Shown in pieces: positions 23,246 through 32,108 of a stretch of 33,385 bases of DNA (the stretch's first letter is position 1; the number at the start of each line of letters is the position of its first letter). The DNA is from Phycisphaerales bacterium. Its GTDB lineage: Bacteria; Planctomycetota; Phycisphaerae; Sedimentisphaerales; Anaerobacaceae. The translations under genes were made by a program, and so were the position numbers. The stretch covers positions 2,206,217-2,239,601 of the forward strand of contig CP070806.1 of NCBI GenBank assembly GCA_020343675.1. Direction: 5' to 3'. Under the pieces are notes generated by a model. The model did no database searches, was not told the origin of the DNA, and saw only the letters and a list, made by a program, of their open reading frames with translations.

Positions 23246-24229
23246 CTACCGCACGGGCGGCTCGCTGTTGTACTCGGCCTGAAGTCTATCGAGGTCCACA
23301 TGGTTGGCGTCGCCACGATGGATAATCAGGCGGTATCGTAGAACGAGCGGCTTCTTCTGTGAGAGCGGAACAGGCTCGCGGCCGGGGAAGACCGGATTCT
23401 GGGCGCTGCCTTTTCTGCGCAGGATCCATCGCTGCGGGTAACCCGGCAGAGACTCATGGCACAGGATAGCGAGGCCGCTGGTCTTTCCGTTGGGGCCGAG
23501 AGGGCCCGAGAAATCCATCCAGGGGCCGCCCTCGACCGACAGATTTTGCGGCTCTACGGGGCCATCGGCACCGATGAAGGATAGACCTTCGGGCAAAGGT
23601 ATCCGTGTTGTAAAACCGCCGTAACCCTTTTCGTCTTCGGAGCCGCCGAGACGGATATCGTCCTCCAGCGCCAACAGGTTGATCTGGAAGTCCACCTTCC
23701 GTACATCCTCCTCGGCGCGATGAACACGGATGGTTGTGAGTTCTTTGACAAACGGTTTTTGGTTACCGCTTGCGTCGGTCAGTAGCGGCGACTTCCAGTA
23801 CACTTCGACTTGCAAGGCTCGCGATTTCGAATCGGGCGTGAGGATTTTGACATCGCGGATGTCCCAGACGAAGTCCCTTACGGACCATGAGTCACCGAGT
23901 TTCTTGTCGCCGAGCCAGGCCTGGTGCCACGCCCAGAATACGCCGCGATGGTGCAGGTGGTCGGCGGGGAAGTCCTCCGTGAGAATTTCGCCGTCGAGGC
24001 CATGGAGCGGATGGACATAATTCGCGCGGGCGTACTTGCCATCCCGTGATTTATATTTGCGCTGATAGAACATGACCTGGTCGTCTCCTTCAGTGATGAG
24101 AAAGCCCTGCTCGGTTTCGGCGATCTTGATCGGGTGCGCGGATTCGGTGTTCCGGCAGCCGCCCAGCATTATAAGGACTGCCAACATCGTGGCTATTTCA
24201 ATCATGTAAACGCGAACTCTCTCAGCCAT
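23246..24229 (-). CDS. DUF6807 (PmoA-like) family lipoprotein
   Basis: This protein of about 327 residues has a lipoprotein signal (lipobox LGGC). The segments 'GDDQVMFYQRKYKSRDGKYA', 'YVHPLHGLDGEILTEDFP', 'DHLHHRGVFWAWHQ' and 'YGGFTTRIPLP' are characteristic of the DUF6807 family found widely in Planctomycetes beside sugar oxidoreductases and ThuA genes. The HLHHRG motif may bind a metal or ligand, but no reaction is established to my knowledge. ATG 24229 is chosen because GGAG lies about 9 bases upstream; an in-frame upstream start exists at 24307 but would bury the signal peptide. It converges with the ThuA-phosphoesterase gene with a 29-base gap. Confidence 0.85.
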   Translation of the reverse strand: MAERVRVYMIEIATMLAVLIMLGGCRNTESAHPIKIAETEQGFLITEGDDQVMFYQRKYKSRDGKYARANYVHPLHGLDGEILTEDFPADHLHHRGVFWAWHQAWLGDKKLGDSWSVRDFVWDIRDVKILTPDSKSRALQVEVYWKSPLLTDASGNQKPFVKELTTIRVHRAEEDVRKVDFQINLLALEDDIRLGGSEDEKGYGGFTTRIPLPEGLSFIGADGPVEPQNLSVEGGPWMDFSGPLGPNGKTSGLAILCHESLPGYPQRWILRRKGSAQNPVFPGREPVPLSQKKPLVLRYRLIIHRGDANHVDLDRLQAEYNSEPPVR

Positions 24230-24345
24230 AGTCGTCACTCCTATATTGTTTTTCCCTTGACCGTTCACTGCCCTCTTGCTGTGGGCGTCAAATCTAATAT
24301 ACTTCATGTTGGTCGCATATAAAATAGTTAAGGATAAGTGAATTG

Positions 24346-26298
24346 ATGATCAGGCTGCTGGTACTCATCATTTACCTATTATCACTGATCCTCTGCCCTT
24401 GTCTTCTGGGGCAGCAGTCTTCACCATCCACGGGTGAATTCACCAAAGATTTTGAGTCCGGGGATTTGCTCGGCTGGGAGAAAACCGGGGCCGCTTTCGA
24501 TCACCAGCCGACGCTTGGCGACAATTGCGCCGCTCGCGGCCGGGGCGAGCCTTCCAACCATCAGGGAACGTACTGGATAGGAACATTCGAGAGATTCCAG
24601 GGCCATAGTGACCAAAAAGCGGGTGACGTTCAGGGGGACGAGCCCCAGGGCACGTTGACGTCTCCTCCCTTTACGCTTCCGGCCGGGACGCTCAGCTTTC
24701 TCATTGGCGGGGGCGCCCACCTTGAGACGCGCGTCGAGCTTGTCATCCTGGATAATATGCGCCAAGAGCAGGGAAGGGCCTGCTACGAGACAGGAAAGAA
24801 CACCGAGACCATGGAAAGGGTCACGTGGGACCTGCGTCTTCTGGCCGGCCGGCTCGGGCGGATCCGCATCGTGGACGAATCCTCCGACGGGTGGGGCCAC
24901 ATCAACGTCGATGATCTTCAGCTCGAAGGTACCGTCCTGATGCCCGAATTAGACGGCCACAATCTGACCGACGCCAAAGCGATTCTTACCGGTTTCAATC
25001 TGAATCTGGGGCAGATCTCGAAGGCCGGCTCCCAGGCCGAGCCTGATACCGTCCTGGAGCAGGACCCTGCTGCGGGGACGGAAGTCTCGGTCGGGACCGA
25101 CGTGAATCTGACCGTAGCGGAAGAGGAGATGATTGCCGTGCCCGACCTGCGGGGGCACAGCCGATACGACGCCGAGCGCATTCTCAAGGAAGAACGGCTG
25201 CGCGTGGGCGATCTCGTCAAGCGTTTCTCCGACCAGCCGCAAGACTCAGTCGTGTGGCAAGACCCCGCCGCCGGAACTAGGGTGCCTGTCGGCACGGCTG
25301 TGGAGCTGTGGCTGGCCGTCAGCGCGCCGGTTGAAGTGCCCGACATACGGCGGCGACACCTCAAGGAAGCCGAGGAGATCCTTGAAAAGCTCGGCCTGCG
25401 CGTGGGCCAGGTAAGCAAGCGACTCTCTTATCAGCAGGCCGGGACGATTGTGCGCCAGGAACCGGCGCCGGGGAATTTGGCCTCTGCCGGCTCCGCGGTG
25501 GATGTGTGGGTGGCCGTAACGGTAGCGGTCAAGGTCCCCGACTTGCGGGGCCAGAGCGTCGCGGAAGCCACAATGACTCTCGGCAAGGCGCGACTGCGTG
25601 CGGGACGGCAGTATGACTATTATTCAGAGGAGAAACTCGGCACGGTCGTTCGGCAAAGTCCGGCAGCCGGGACGTCCGTCTCTCCGGACAGCGCCGTGGA
25701 TTTGTTCGTAGCCAGTAAAGAGATGGTGGACGTGCCGGACGTTCGGGGGCACAACCGGTGGGAGGCCGAAGAGACAATCAAAGCGGCCCGACTGAGCGTG
25801 GGAGAGGTGTCCGAACAACCGGCTAATCTGGATGAGGATATTGTCGTTGGCCAAGATCCCGCAGCCGGGGCCACCGTCGGCGTCGGTGCCGCCGTGCACC
25901 TGTGGGTAATGGCCGGCACTATTACGACAGTGCCCGACTTGCAGGGGTGCAGCCGGGAGCAGGCGCAGAAGATTCTCACGGCTGCGAGACTTCGATTGGC
26001 TGAAGTTTTGACCCGGCGTTCCGCTCTGAAGCAAGGCACCATTGTCGCCCAGAGTCCCGCTGCGGGTGCTACGGTTCCCATCGGCACGCCCGTGGTGTTG
26101 TGGGCGGCCGCCAGCCGTGAAACGCCGGTACGCAGGTGGTCCGGAATCGTGGCCGGAGCGGTCATCGTTCTTGCGGGAGGATGCTACCTTCTTATCCGCT
26201 TCGGCCCCGACCATGGAATCAGTCTGAGCCGAACGAGACGTCGCATCAAGGTATTGTTGAAAAAGCGCCGGAGGCGCCGGAAACGCCGAACCCAGTGA
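24346..26298 (+). CDS. Membrane protein with jelly-roll domain and six PASTA repeats
   Basis: This protein of 650 residues has a signal peptide (about 1-23). An N-terminal domain (about 30-195) contains 'FESGDLLGWEKTG', 'GTLTSPPFTL', 'LSFLIGGGAH' and 'DGWGHINVDDLQL', a beta-sandwich type known from secreted GH32-like enzymes. Six PASTA repeats follow (about 198-590), each about 66 residues and starting with a P-[DE]-[LVI] motif (PELDGHN, PDLRGHS, PDIRRRH, PDLRGQS, PDVRGHN, PDLQGCS) and ending DPAAGT..VGT-like. A transmembrane helix (about 599-620) and a very basic tail (KKRRRRRKRRTQ) end it. PASTA repeats bind peptidoglycan/muropeptides in PknB kinases and PBPs, but no kinase or transpeptidase is attached. 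A role in cell-wall contact is inferred. ATG 24346 follows TTG 24343 directly. Confidence 0.88.
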   Translation: MIRLLVLIIYLLSLILCPCLLGQQSSPSTGEFTKDFESGDLLGWEKTGAAFDHQPTLGDNCAARGRGEPSNHQGTYWIGTFERFQGHSDQKAGDVQGDEPQGTLTSPPFTLPAGTLSFLIGGGAHLETRVELVILDNMRQEQGRACYETGKNTETMERVTWDLRLLAGRLGRIRIVDESSDGWGHINVDDLQLEGTVLMPELDGHNLTDAKAILTGFNLNLGQISKAGSQAEPDTVLEQDPAAGTEVSVGTDVNLTVAEEEMIAVPDLRGHSRYDAERILKEERLRVGDLVKRFSDQPQDSVVWQDPAAGTRVPVGTAVELWLAVSAPVEVPDIRRRHLKEAEEILEKLGLRVGQVSKRLSYQQAGTIVRQEPAPGNLASAGSAVDVWVAVTVAVKVPDLRGQSVAEATMTLGKARLRAGRQYDYYSEEKLGTVVRQSPAAGTSVSPDSAVDLFVASKEMVDVPDVRGHNRWEAEETIKAARLSVGEVSEQPANLDEDIVVGQDPAAGATVGVGAAVHLWVMAGTITTVPDLQGCSREQAQKILTAARLRLAEVLTRRSALKQGTIVAQSPAAGATVPIGTPVVLWAAASRETPVRRWSGIVAGAVIVLAGGCYLLIRFGPDHGISLSRTRRRIKVLLKKRRRRRKRRTQ

Positions 26299-26310
26299 CA
26301 TGGCCATGCT

Positions 26311-27831
26311 CTATTGGCCGGCTCCCACGACTATTTGCAGGTGGGTGATGGCCTCGTCACCTCGCTCGTTGCTGCGTCTTACCGTAGCGATATATTGCCC
26401 CGGCGCCTCGTAGCGGTGCGTTGTGGCGGCGTAACCGTTCGGATCGTGCACGTTGGCGTTTCCGTCCGACTGTACAGTCACTTTCGCACTGCCATCTCCG
26501 AAGTCCCAGACCTCACTGCCGTGCGTGGTCCCGAACGAACGCACTTTGAAAGTGATTTCGTCGCCGGGCTTGATATCAAACGTGGGCCAATAGGCGGCAT
26601 GGATAGCAGGCGGCAACCGGTCGGGTTTATCCCTATCGACGACCTGGACGACGGCGAAGTCGTAGTCGATCTGGCCCGAGGCGTCCGTGACTTTCACGAT
26701 TTCATTGTATTCGCCAGGTTTATCGTAGGTGCGCTTGGCACGTGGGCCCGTGGCTGAGCCGCCGTCACAGAACGTCCACTCGAATTTCTCAATTGTGCCG
26801 GCCCGGCTCCAGGAACGGCTCGCATCGAGCTCGACGGCCTCGCCCGCCCAAGTCAGGTGATGGGGCCTTGCGACGGCGGTAATCTCGGGCTGGCGTTCGC
26901 GCTGGTACGCCTCCCAGGCAAAAGCGTATCCGTTTTGTATTCCCCACAGGCCCGACGGCTGTTTGCATTTGATATCGAAATGCAGATGGGACCAGCCGCC
27001 GCTGCCTCCTTCCTTGCCGAGGATACCGATTCTCTGGCCCATCGTGACTCGCTGCCCGGGCCTTACAGAATCATCGATTTTATAGAGGTGGCTGTATCTG
27101 TAGAACCAGCCCCGACCGTCGAGGACATAAATCACGTCGTAGCGGGGCGCAACGGGGGAATCGTCATAGCCGGGCAGCCTTTCCAGACCGGCCGATACGA
27201 CCAAGCCGTCCGTGGCGGCGACCACGTCGACCAGCCCCTCGGCGCCGCCGAAGTCGAGCCCGTAGTGATAGTAGATATTCTTGTTGTTCGGCCTTTCGCC
27301 GCCATCGACAAAGGTGGGCACGTTGGCCATTTGGGTGTCCGTGGCGAACCAGCATTGTCCGGCCGGATAAACGAATGTCCCTGGCTTTAACCAGGGCGAG
27401 CCGGCGGGCCAGAGCCGCAGCCGCGCATCTTTGTCCAATCCCCACGCATTCTCCTTGCTGCTGTTCTGCAAATAGCCTTTCGTAACAGGACAGTCGATCT
27501 GCACGCCAGCCACAGCGATCGGCAGGTGATACGCAGACGAGACGAGGGAAATGCTTTTACCGTTGACTTCAACCGTGACAACGGCCTGCCGGACCGCGTT
27601 GCGAATGTCGTCGCGCGTTTCCTTCAGGTCGAGCAGCGTGACTTTCGCCCGCGAACCATCGTGTAGTCCCAGCGTCTGAGATTCTCCCACGTCCAGGTCC
27701 GTCACGGTCACCAGCGATGTTTGAGCCGGCGCGGCAGAGCCGCCCGGGCTCATGGATGCGAACGGGCCGCCTGAGAGCAGACTAACGGCAATAACCACAT
27801 GAAACTGTGAAAGACACTTAAAACACAACAT
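26311..27831 (-). CDS. Secreted M23 family metallopeptidase with PKD domains
   Basis: This protein of 506 residues has a signal peptide (about 1-37). A beta-rich N-terminal region precedes an M23/LytM domain (about 160-300) with the zinc ligands in HYGLDFGG (H189, D193) and HLHFD (H282, H284), plus 'YRYSHL' around residue 247. Two PKD-type beta-sandwich domains follow (about 310-395, 'LDASRSWSRAGTIEKFEWTF'; and 410-505, 'WDFGDGSAKV'). M23 enzymes cut peptide cross-links of peptidoglycan. The set of ligands is complete, so it should be active. GAGG lies 8 bases before the ATG on the minus strand. It converges with the PASTA gene at a 12-base gap, suggesting a shared cell-envelope theme. Confidence 0.88.
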   Translation of the reverse strand: MLCFKCLSQFHVVIAVSLLSGGPFASMSPGGSAAPAQTSLVTVTDLDVGESQTLGLHDGSRAKVTLLDLKETRDDIRNAVRQAVVTVEVNGKSISLVSSAYHLPIAVAGVQIDCPVTKGYLQNSSKENAWGLDKDARLRLWPAGSPWLKPGTFVYPAGQCWFATDTQMANVPTFVDGGERPNNKNIYYHYGLDFGGAEGLVDVVAATDGLVVSAGLERLPGYDDSPVAPRYDVIYVLDGRGWFYRYSHLYKIDDSVRPGQRVTMGQRIGILGKEGGSGGWSHLHFDIKCKQPSGLWGIQNGYAFAWEAYQRERQPEITAVARPHHLTWAGEAVELDASRSWSRAGTIEKFEWTFCDGGSATGPRAKRTYDKPGEYNEIVKVTDASGQIDYDFAVVQVVDRDKPDRLPPAIHAAYWPTFDIKPGDEITFKVRSFGTTHGSEVWDFGDGSAKVTVQSDGNANVHDPNGYAATTHRYEAPGQYIATVRRSNERGDEAITHLQIVVGAGQ

Positions 27832-28015
27832 AGAACCACCTCACTTTCCATTTTCGATCGGTTTTGAAAGTTTTATCAGATTCGCTTTCGCTGGACAATA
27901 CTGTAAGCAAGATTCTGTTACCAAAAGCGCTCGGCGTGCCTTTTATAGGTAGAGTAGAAAATCGGACGAATCGGCATTGAACACGCCGTCAATCATCTTG
28001 AAGGAGTCAGACGAA

Positions 28016-28765
28016 ATGGCACAGAGAACTTCTATTCATAGATCATGGCCCTGGCCGAAAGAACGTGGCACCTTCGTTTTTTTCAAGGGCTGCGCCGGAC
28101 CGAGCAAACGCCGCTCGGTTGTGACGTGTTCAGTGGTCATCGTGCTCCTGGCAGCGGCTGCTTCTCAGGCAGATGCCTCCGGCCCAGGAATCGGACTGAA
28201 GGTGGGCGCCCAAACTATCGACCGCCCGTTCGGGACCGGCAAAACAACACGCACGCGATTCGAGCTGGAACTGGCGAGTCCGCGCTTCGGCGACGATCAT
28301 TTCGATTTGGTTTTCACAGTGGGCGGCTCCTCGCTGGGTTCGTATTCCAGCCAGTACGTCGATTTCGTTGACGGTGTGCTCTTCGAAGAGTATTATGACG
28401 ACGATCTATCCGTGCTCGATATCGGGTTGACGGCCAGGCTGTATCCCTTGGGCGACAGCCGGCTGCGGCCCTACCTCGGAGCGGGCATCGGCTACTTCTG
28501 GTTTTTGGACTCGTGGGAAGACGAGTATTATGAAACCATCGAAGACCCGTTTGACCCGGGCGTCTTCTACACCTATGCTACCTTCGACGAGGGCACGGAC
28601 AATCTGGCGCGCGGCTTCTTCCCCTTTGTCTCAGCGGGCTTGGCGGTTCCGGCCAGTGATAACCTCGAACTGCTTTTCGAAGTGCAGTACCACCTCGACA
28701 AAGAAGACGCCGGCTTCGATTTCAGTGGACCCGTCTATATGTTCGGTTGCCGCCTGCGGTTTTAA
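28016..28765 (+). CDS. Outer-membrane beta-barrel family protein
   Basis: This protein of 249 residues has a long basic N-region and a hydrophobic stretch (SVVTCSVVIVLLAAAASQADA) that looks like a signal peptide. The mature part alternates polar and aromatic residues in strands ('IGLKVGAQTI', 'TRTRFELELAS', 'LTARLYPLGD', 'PYLGAGIGYFWFL', 'LLFEVQYHLD') and ends in '...GPVYMFGCRLRF' with a C-terminal Phe. This is the pattern of small outer-membrane beta-barrels with the terminal insertion signal. Function unknown (porin-like, adhesion or structural). AGGAG (28001-28006) suits ATG 28016; the open frame extends upstream to 27977. It may start later if the long N-region is not translated. Confidence 0.7.
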   Translation: MAQRTSIHRSWPWPKERGTFVFFKGCAGPSKRRSVVTCSVVIVLLAAAASQADASGPGIGLKVGAQTIDRPFGTGKTTRTRFELELASPRFGDDHFDLVFTVGGSSLGSYSSQYVDFVDGVLFEEYYDDDLSVLDIGLTARLYPLGDSRLRPYLGAGIGYFWFLDSWEDEYYETIEDPFDPGVFYTYATFDEGTDNLARGFFPFVSAGLAVPASDNLELLFEVQYHLDKEDAGFDFSGPVYMFGCRLRF

Positions 28766-28782
28766 AGAAGCAGCAAAACGTG

Positions 28783-29316
28783 TCAGGGACCGGGCTTGGG
28801 GGCTTCACCGGCCTTCTGACGTTTGAAGGTCATCTGGCGTTTGGCTTCAGAGGTGCGGTAGCCAGCCGCCTCAACGGAATACTCCTTGAGCTTGAAGCTG
28901 TCGGCGTCAATCCTGATGTAAACGTGTTCCATCCGAACCGTGGTGCCGTCAGGTCTGATGCACTCACTTCGATTGGCGACGCCCTCATAGTCTTCGTCCC
29001 AGGTGCCTTTCCATGTGCCACCCATATTGTCGGCCCCGATTTGCGTGATCTCCTCGCGGGATGGGATAGACATGATCATTCCGTGATACTTGAAGTCGCC
29101 TATCCTGACATCGACGATAACGACGTGCCTATCGAGCCCCCACTTGTACTCGAGCTCGTTAGCCTGCCCATCCTGGTCCGTGGCAAGCCATTTGCCGATC
29201 ATCCATTCATAACCATACTGGGAGATGAAGTCTCCCAGTTTCTCCTGTGCGGTCAGAGGAACTGCAAGCCCACTCAGAACCACACACACTACCAGACACA
29301 TTCTTTTCAAATTCAT
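28783..29316 (-). CDS. Small secreted protein, DUF1579-like
   Basis: This protein of about 177 residues has a signal peptide (MNLKRMCLVVCVVLSGLAVPLTAQ). The mature part, 'GYEWMIGKWLATDQDG', 'LEYKWGLDRHVVIVDVRIG' and 'GGTWKGTWDEDYEG', looks like a lipocalin-type calycin barrel of the DUF1579 kind; no ligand or reaction can be given. ATG 29316 (with AGGAAAG upstream) is chosen over an upstream in-frame start at 29460 because the signal peptide begins there. It lies 86 bases after the GspF-like gene in the same direction and converges with the beta-barrel gene. Confidence 0.6.
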   Translation of the reverse strand: MNLKRMCLVVCVVLSGLAVPLTAQEKLGDFISQYGYEWMIGKWLATDQDGQANELEYKWGLDRHVVIVDVRIGDFKYHGMIMSIPSREEITQIGADNMGGTWKGTWDEDYEGVANRSECIRPDGTTVRMEHVYIRIDADSFKLKEYSVEAAGYRTSEAKRQMTFKRQKAGEAPKPGP

Positions 29317-29402
29317 TTCTCTTTCCTTTCTTGAACGCTGGCTTCTGAGCTTCCATTCAATATTGTAGGGTGGGGCTCTGCCCCACCATCGGTTCTGCGA
29401 AT

Positions 29403-30362
29403 CTATATCGAGTAGATGCGGCTGTAGCCGACGAAGACGAAGTAAATCAACAACAGGCAAACCAGAAAATAGACAAAGCGCGGGAACCAGCGGGCGAACT
29501 CACCGAGCCAGAATTCCGCCGCGTCTGTATTCTGGTCCGCAAGGCGCTTGGTCACCTCATCCAGCGTCCCCGTCTCCTCGCCGACCTTCCACATTTCCAC
29601 AAGCTCCCGGGGCAGCCTCGGGGACAGTCCCTCGCCGAGCGGCTCGCCCACTCGAACACGCCTGGCGGCCTCCTGGAACATATCGCCCACAACGGCATTA
29701 CCCGCGGCCGGGATGGCCATTCCCACGCACTCGCCAAGAGGCACGCCTGCTTTGCACAGCGCGTGAAAGACCCAGAGAAAACGGCTCAGGGCCACCCTGT
29801 ACATCGCCCTGCCTAAGACGGGGATGCGCAGCACGACTCGGTCGAGAAGCCTGCGAAGAGGACCCGTCTTGGGCGTGGCATAGACAATCAGGAAGATAAT
29901 CGTCGCCGGTATCCAAAACAGCAAGAGGATGCACACGACGCTGAGCAGGTAGGCTCCAATCGTCTGGTCGCCCAGAATAAAACCTGGCACCGGGACAACG
30001 AACGCCGCTATCGTCAGAATCAGGACGGGAAGCAACATTCCCGAGAGCATCTTTCGGAGCATGCGCCGGGACATCTCGTGCCACTTGCCCAGCAGGCCCG
30101 TCAGTTCCGCCAGATTGCCTGATGTTTCGCCGGCGCCGATGAGCATGACGTCGAGCGGGCTGAATACTCTGCGATTGCGGCCCATCGTCTCGGCGAGCGG
30201 ATTGCCTTGCGAGACGCCGTCAGCCAGAGCAAGAAAGGCCTCTTTTATACGCGGCTTCTGGCCCGAAGCAACGGTATTGAGCGAGCGCAGCAAAGGGACG
30301 CCGGCATCGAGCATGGTCGAGAGATTGTCATAGGCCAGGGCAAGTGCCTTGGGCATCGCCAT
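29403..30362 (-). CDS. Type II secretion/type IV pilus inner-membrane protein (GspF/PilC family)
   Basis: This protein of 319 residues contains two T2SSF domains, each starting with a 'YDNLSTMLDAGVPLLRSL'-like helix; the second reads 'RFLWVFHALCKAGVPLGECV' near residue 205. 'GAGETSGNLAELTGLLGKWH' and, in the second half, 'KVGEETGTLDEVTKRLADQN' are the typical conserved turns. Transmembrane helices lie at about 115-175 and at the C-terminus ('YFLVCLLLIYFVFVG'). The family forms the platform of type II secretion systems and type IV pili. No partner (GspE, GspG, GspD) is visible, so this is a stand-alone copy. ATG 30362 or the in-frame ATG 30356 is the likely start. It lies 49 bases behind the pectate lyase gene. 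Confidence 0.88.
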   Translation of the reverse strand: MAMPKALALAYDNLSTMLDAGVPLLRSLNTVASGQKPRIKEAFLALADGVSQGNPLAETMGRNRRVFSPLDVMLIGAGETSGNLAELTGLLGKWHEMSRRMLRKMLSGMLLPVLILTIAAFVVPVPGFILGDQTIGAYLLSVVCILLLFWIPATIIFLIVYATPKTGPLRRLLDRVVLRIPVLGRAMYRVALSRFLWVFHALCKAGVPLGECVGMAIPAAGNAVVGDMFQEAARRVRVGEPLGEGLSPRLPRELVEMWKVGEETGTLDEVTKRLADQNTDAAEFWLGEFARWFPRFVYFLVCLLLIYFVFVGYSRIYSI

Positions 30363-30411
30363 TTCCCTTTCAGCTCGTTTGACAAAAAATCCTCGACGGA
30401 TCCCGGGACCA

Positions 30412-31758
30412 TCACGGCTCCGTGCCGTTGAGATATTCTTCGAGATTCGTATAGCCGTCCCCATCGGCGTCGCCGTTTCGGTCCGCAGCCGTTGCGGCAT
30501 CGAGGCCGTTGCCTTCCTCCCAGTCGTCGGGCATGCCGTCACTGTCGCGGTCCGTCAGGGCCTCGGCCGATGTGAGCTCGGGCCAGCCGCCGACCTGCTC
30601 CTCGTCATCGATGATCTTTCCGGTCCCGGTTCGGACCTCGCTGACGATGCGGGCGTCAACGGCGTCCCGACTGGGCAGTACTGCCCCGGCCCCGTCCAGA
30701 ACATGCTCGAAGGCCGTCATGGCATCATCCGTCGCCACAGGAGGTACGGTTACAGGCTCCGATTGGATGTACGCCGCAAGGTCCCTGGGCGAGAAACTGC
30801 TGAAACTCACGAGCAGCCACGGATCGCGCGGATAACCGCCGTTCATGGCATTGCCGTGAAAATACGCTTGTGCCGAGCGCGTGCTTTCCGAAAACGCGAG
30901 GTTGCCCGTCGAATTGGCGCCCGCCTTGTAGTAGTTGCCGACAAAATTCATTCTTGTGATGCTGTTGGTGCCGTTGGAGCCGTCGGCGTTGTAGCCTGCG
31001 GCCCGGCCCGCCCAGTTGTAAATCACGTTGTTCCTGAAATCGAGGGTGAAACCGTCCGGGTCCTTCTCGCCGTCATTGTAATTGCCCGGCCGCGGAAGCC
31101 GGGCGTGATGATGGGCGTAGAGATTATGGTGGTAGGTATATCCGTTGCCCCAGCCGCCGCGAATGAGCGAGCCGTACCCGTGTGGGCCTTTGTGATGCAC
31201 GGAATCGTGCAGGCTTTCGGAGATGATGCACCATTGAACGGTGACGTTGCCGAGGTTTCCGCCCGACGAGGCCGAAAGTGTCTCATCCACGGACCAGCTC
31301 GCCGAGCAATGATCGACGACGATATCCCGGCCTGATGAGACGGACATCGCGTCGCTCTCGGCCCCGGCATTATCGCCGGGCCGGCATCGAAGATAACGCA
31401 CGATTACCTGGTCGGCGGCGATGACCAGCGCATGGTTCATCAGGCATATTCCGTTGCCCGGAGCGGTCTGGCCTGCGACGGTAATGTATGGTTTTTTGAT
31501 CACCAGAGGCGATTTCAGAGCGATGGTTCCCGATACGCGAAAGATCACCGTCCGGGGGCCATCCGTCTCAATTGCTGCGCGCAGGCTCCCCGGACCGCTA
31601 TCGTTGAGATTCATCACAAACAGAACCTGCCCGCCCCGACCTCCGACAGACTGAGCGCCGAATCCCTCGGCGCCGACAAAGGCAGGCACAGCGCCGGCCA
31701 TTCCGGCAAGAGACAAAGTGGAGCACACCACCAACAACACCGCCAATCGTCCATACAT
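30412..31758 (-). CDS. Secreted pectate lyase, polysaccharide lyase family 1, with EF-hand-like tail
   Basis: This protein of about 448 residues has a signal peptide (MYGRLAVLLVVCSTLSLAGM). The beta-helix includes 'GPGSLRAAIE', 'VIFRVSGTIALKSPLVI', 'SSGRDIVVDHCSASWSVDE' (calcium-site region) and 'YTYHHNLYAHHHARLPR', where ARLPR matches the R-x-P-R catalytic motif of PL1 lyases. It should cut polygalacturonate by beta-elimination, outside the cell. The C-terminal 50 residues carry two EF-hand-like loops (DRDSDGMPDDWE; DADGDGYTNLEE), as in dockerin or thrombospondin-3 repeats. ATG 31758 is preferred because GGAG lies 8 bases upstream; the upstream in-frame start at 31875 has no signal peptide. 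It leads a minus-strand set with GspF and the DUF1579-like gene. Confidence 0.9.
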   Translation of the reverse strand: MYGRLAVLLVVCSTLSLAGMAGAVPAFVGAEGFGAQSVGGRGGQVLFVMNLNDSGPGSLRAAIETDGPRTVIFRVSGTIALKSPLVIKKPYITVAGQTAPGNGICLMNHALVIAADQVIVRYLRCRPGDNAGAESDAMSVSSGRDIVVDHCSASWSVDETLSASSGGNLGNVTVQWCIISESLHDSVHHKGPHGYGSLIRGGWGNGYTYHHNLYAHHHARLPRPGNYNDGEKDPDGFTLDFRNNVIYNWAGRAAGYNADGSNGTNSITRMNFVGNYYKAGANSTGNLAFSESTRSAQAYFHGNAMNGGYPRDPWLLVSFSSFSPRDLAAYIQSEPVTVPPVATDDAMTAFEHVLDGAGAVLPSRDAVDARIVSEVRTGTGKIIDDEEQVGGWPELTSAEALTDRDSDGMPDDWEEGNGLDAATAADRNGDADGDGYTNLEEYLNGTEP

Positions 31759-31985
31759 AGCATCTCTCCTGTAGTTCGTCCGAAATCCAAGTTCCCGAAA
31801 CCTCATCCGGGGGACCATGTTCCTAATCGGATTGCCTTGGAACAAATAGACCGGCCGGGAAGGCTGGAAAAGCATCTCAGGAGATGCTGGAAGGAAGCAC
31901 GAGCTTCTGCCAACAGGGATTTCCCCTCGCTTTCGGACTGCTATTGGCTGCCGCTGTCATCGTCAATCTCAGATTGAATCGATAA

Positions 31986-32059
31986 TACGCCCGGCAGGAC
32001 TCGAACCTGCGACCTTCGGTTTAGGAAACCGACGCTCTATCCGCCTGAGCTACGAGCGC
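31986..32059 (-). tRNA. tRNA-Arg (anticodon CCT)
   Basis: On the minus strand, GCGCTCG pairs with CGGGCGT (with one G-U and one U-G), discriminator A. The D-arm is TAGCTCAGGCGGATAGAGC. The anticodon stem holds loop TTCCTAA, giving CCT (Arg, codon AGG). The T-arm is CGCAGGTTCGAGTCCTGC. CCA is not encoded. A tyrosine integrase gene ends 38 bases from its 5' end. Confidence 0.95.
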
Positions 32060-32078
32060 TCCAATCATAAGTCGTTGC

Positions 32079-32108
32079 AGTTTAACACCTTGCCACATCA
32101 CCTGTCAA
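32079..32108 (-). promoter_or_regulatory. Promoter of tRNA-Arg, overlapping the integrase stop
   Basis: On the minus strand TTGACA (32108-32103) and TAAACT (32084-32079) are 18 bases apart. The -35 box lies in the last codons of the integrase gene (stop at 32100-32098). The predicted start is near 32072, a short distance before the tRNA. Confidence 0.6.

Noticed and set aside
24940..26120. DNA repeat array in the PASTA gene as a mobile or CRISPR-like repeat
   Set aside because: The periodicity comes from six diverged protein repeats of about 66 codons, not from conserved DNA repeats.
30349..31335. Plus-strand open frame (328 codons) opposite the pectate lyase gene
   Set aside because: The lyase has clear catalytic motifs; the opposite frame shows none.
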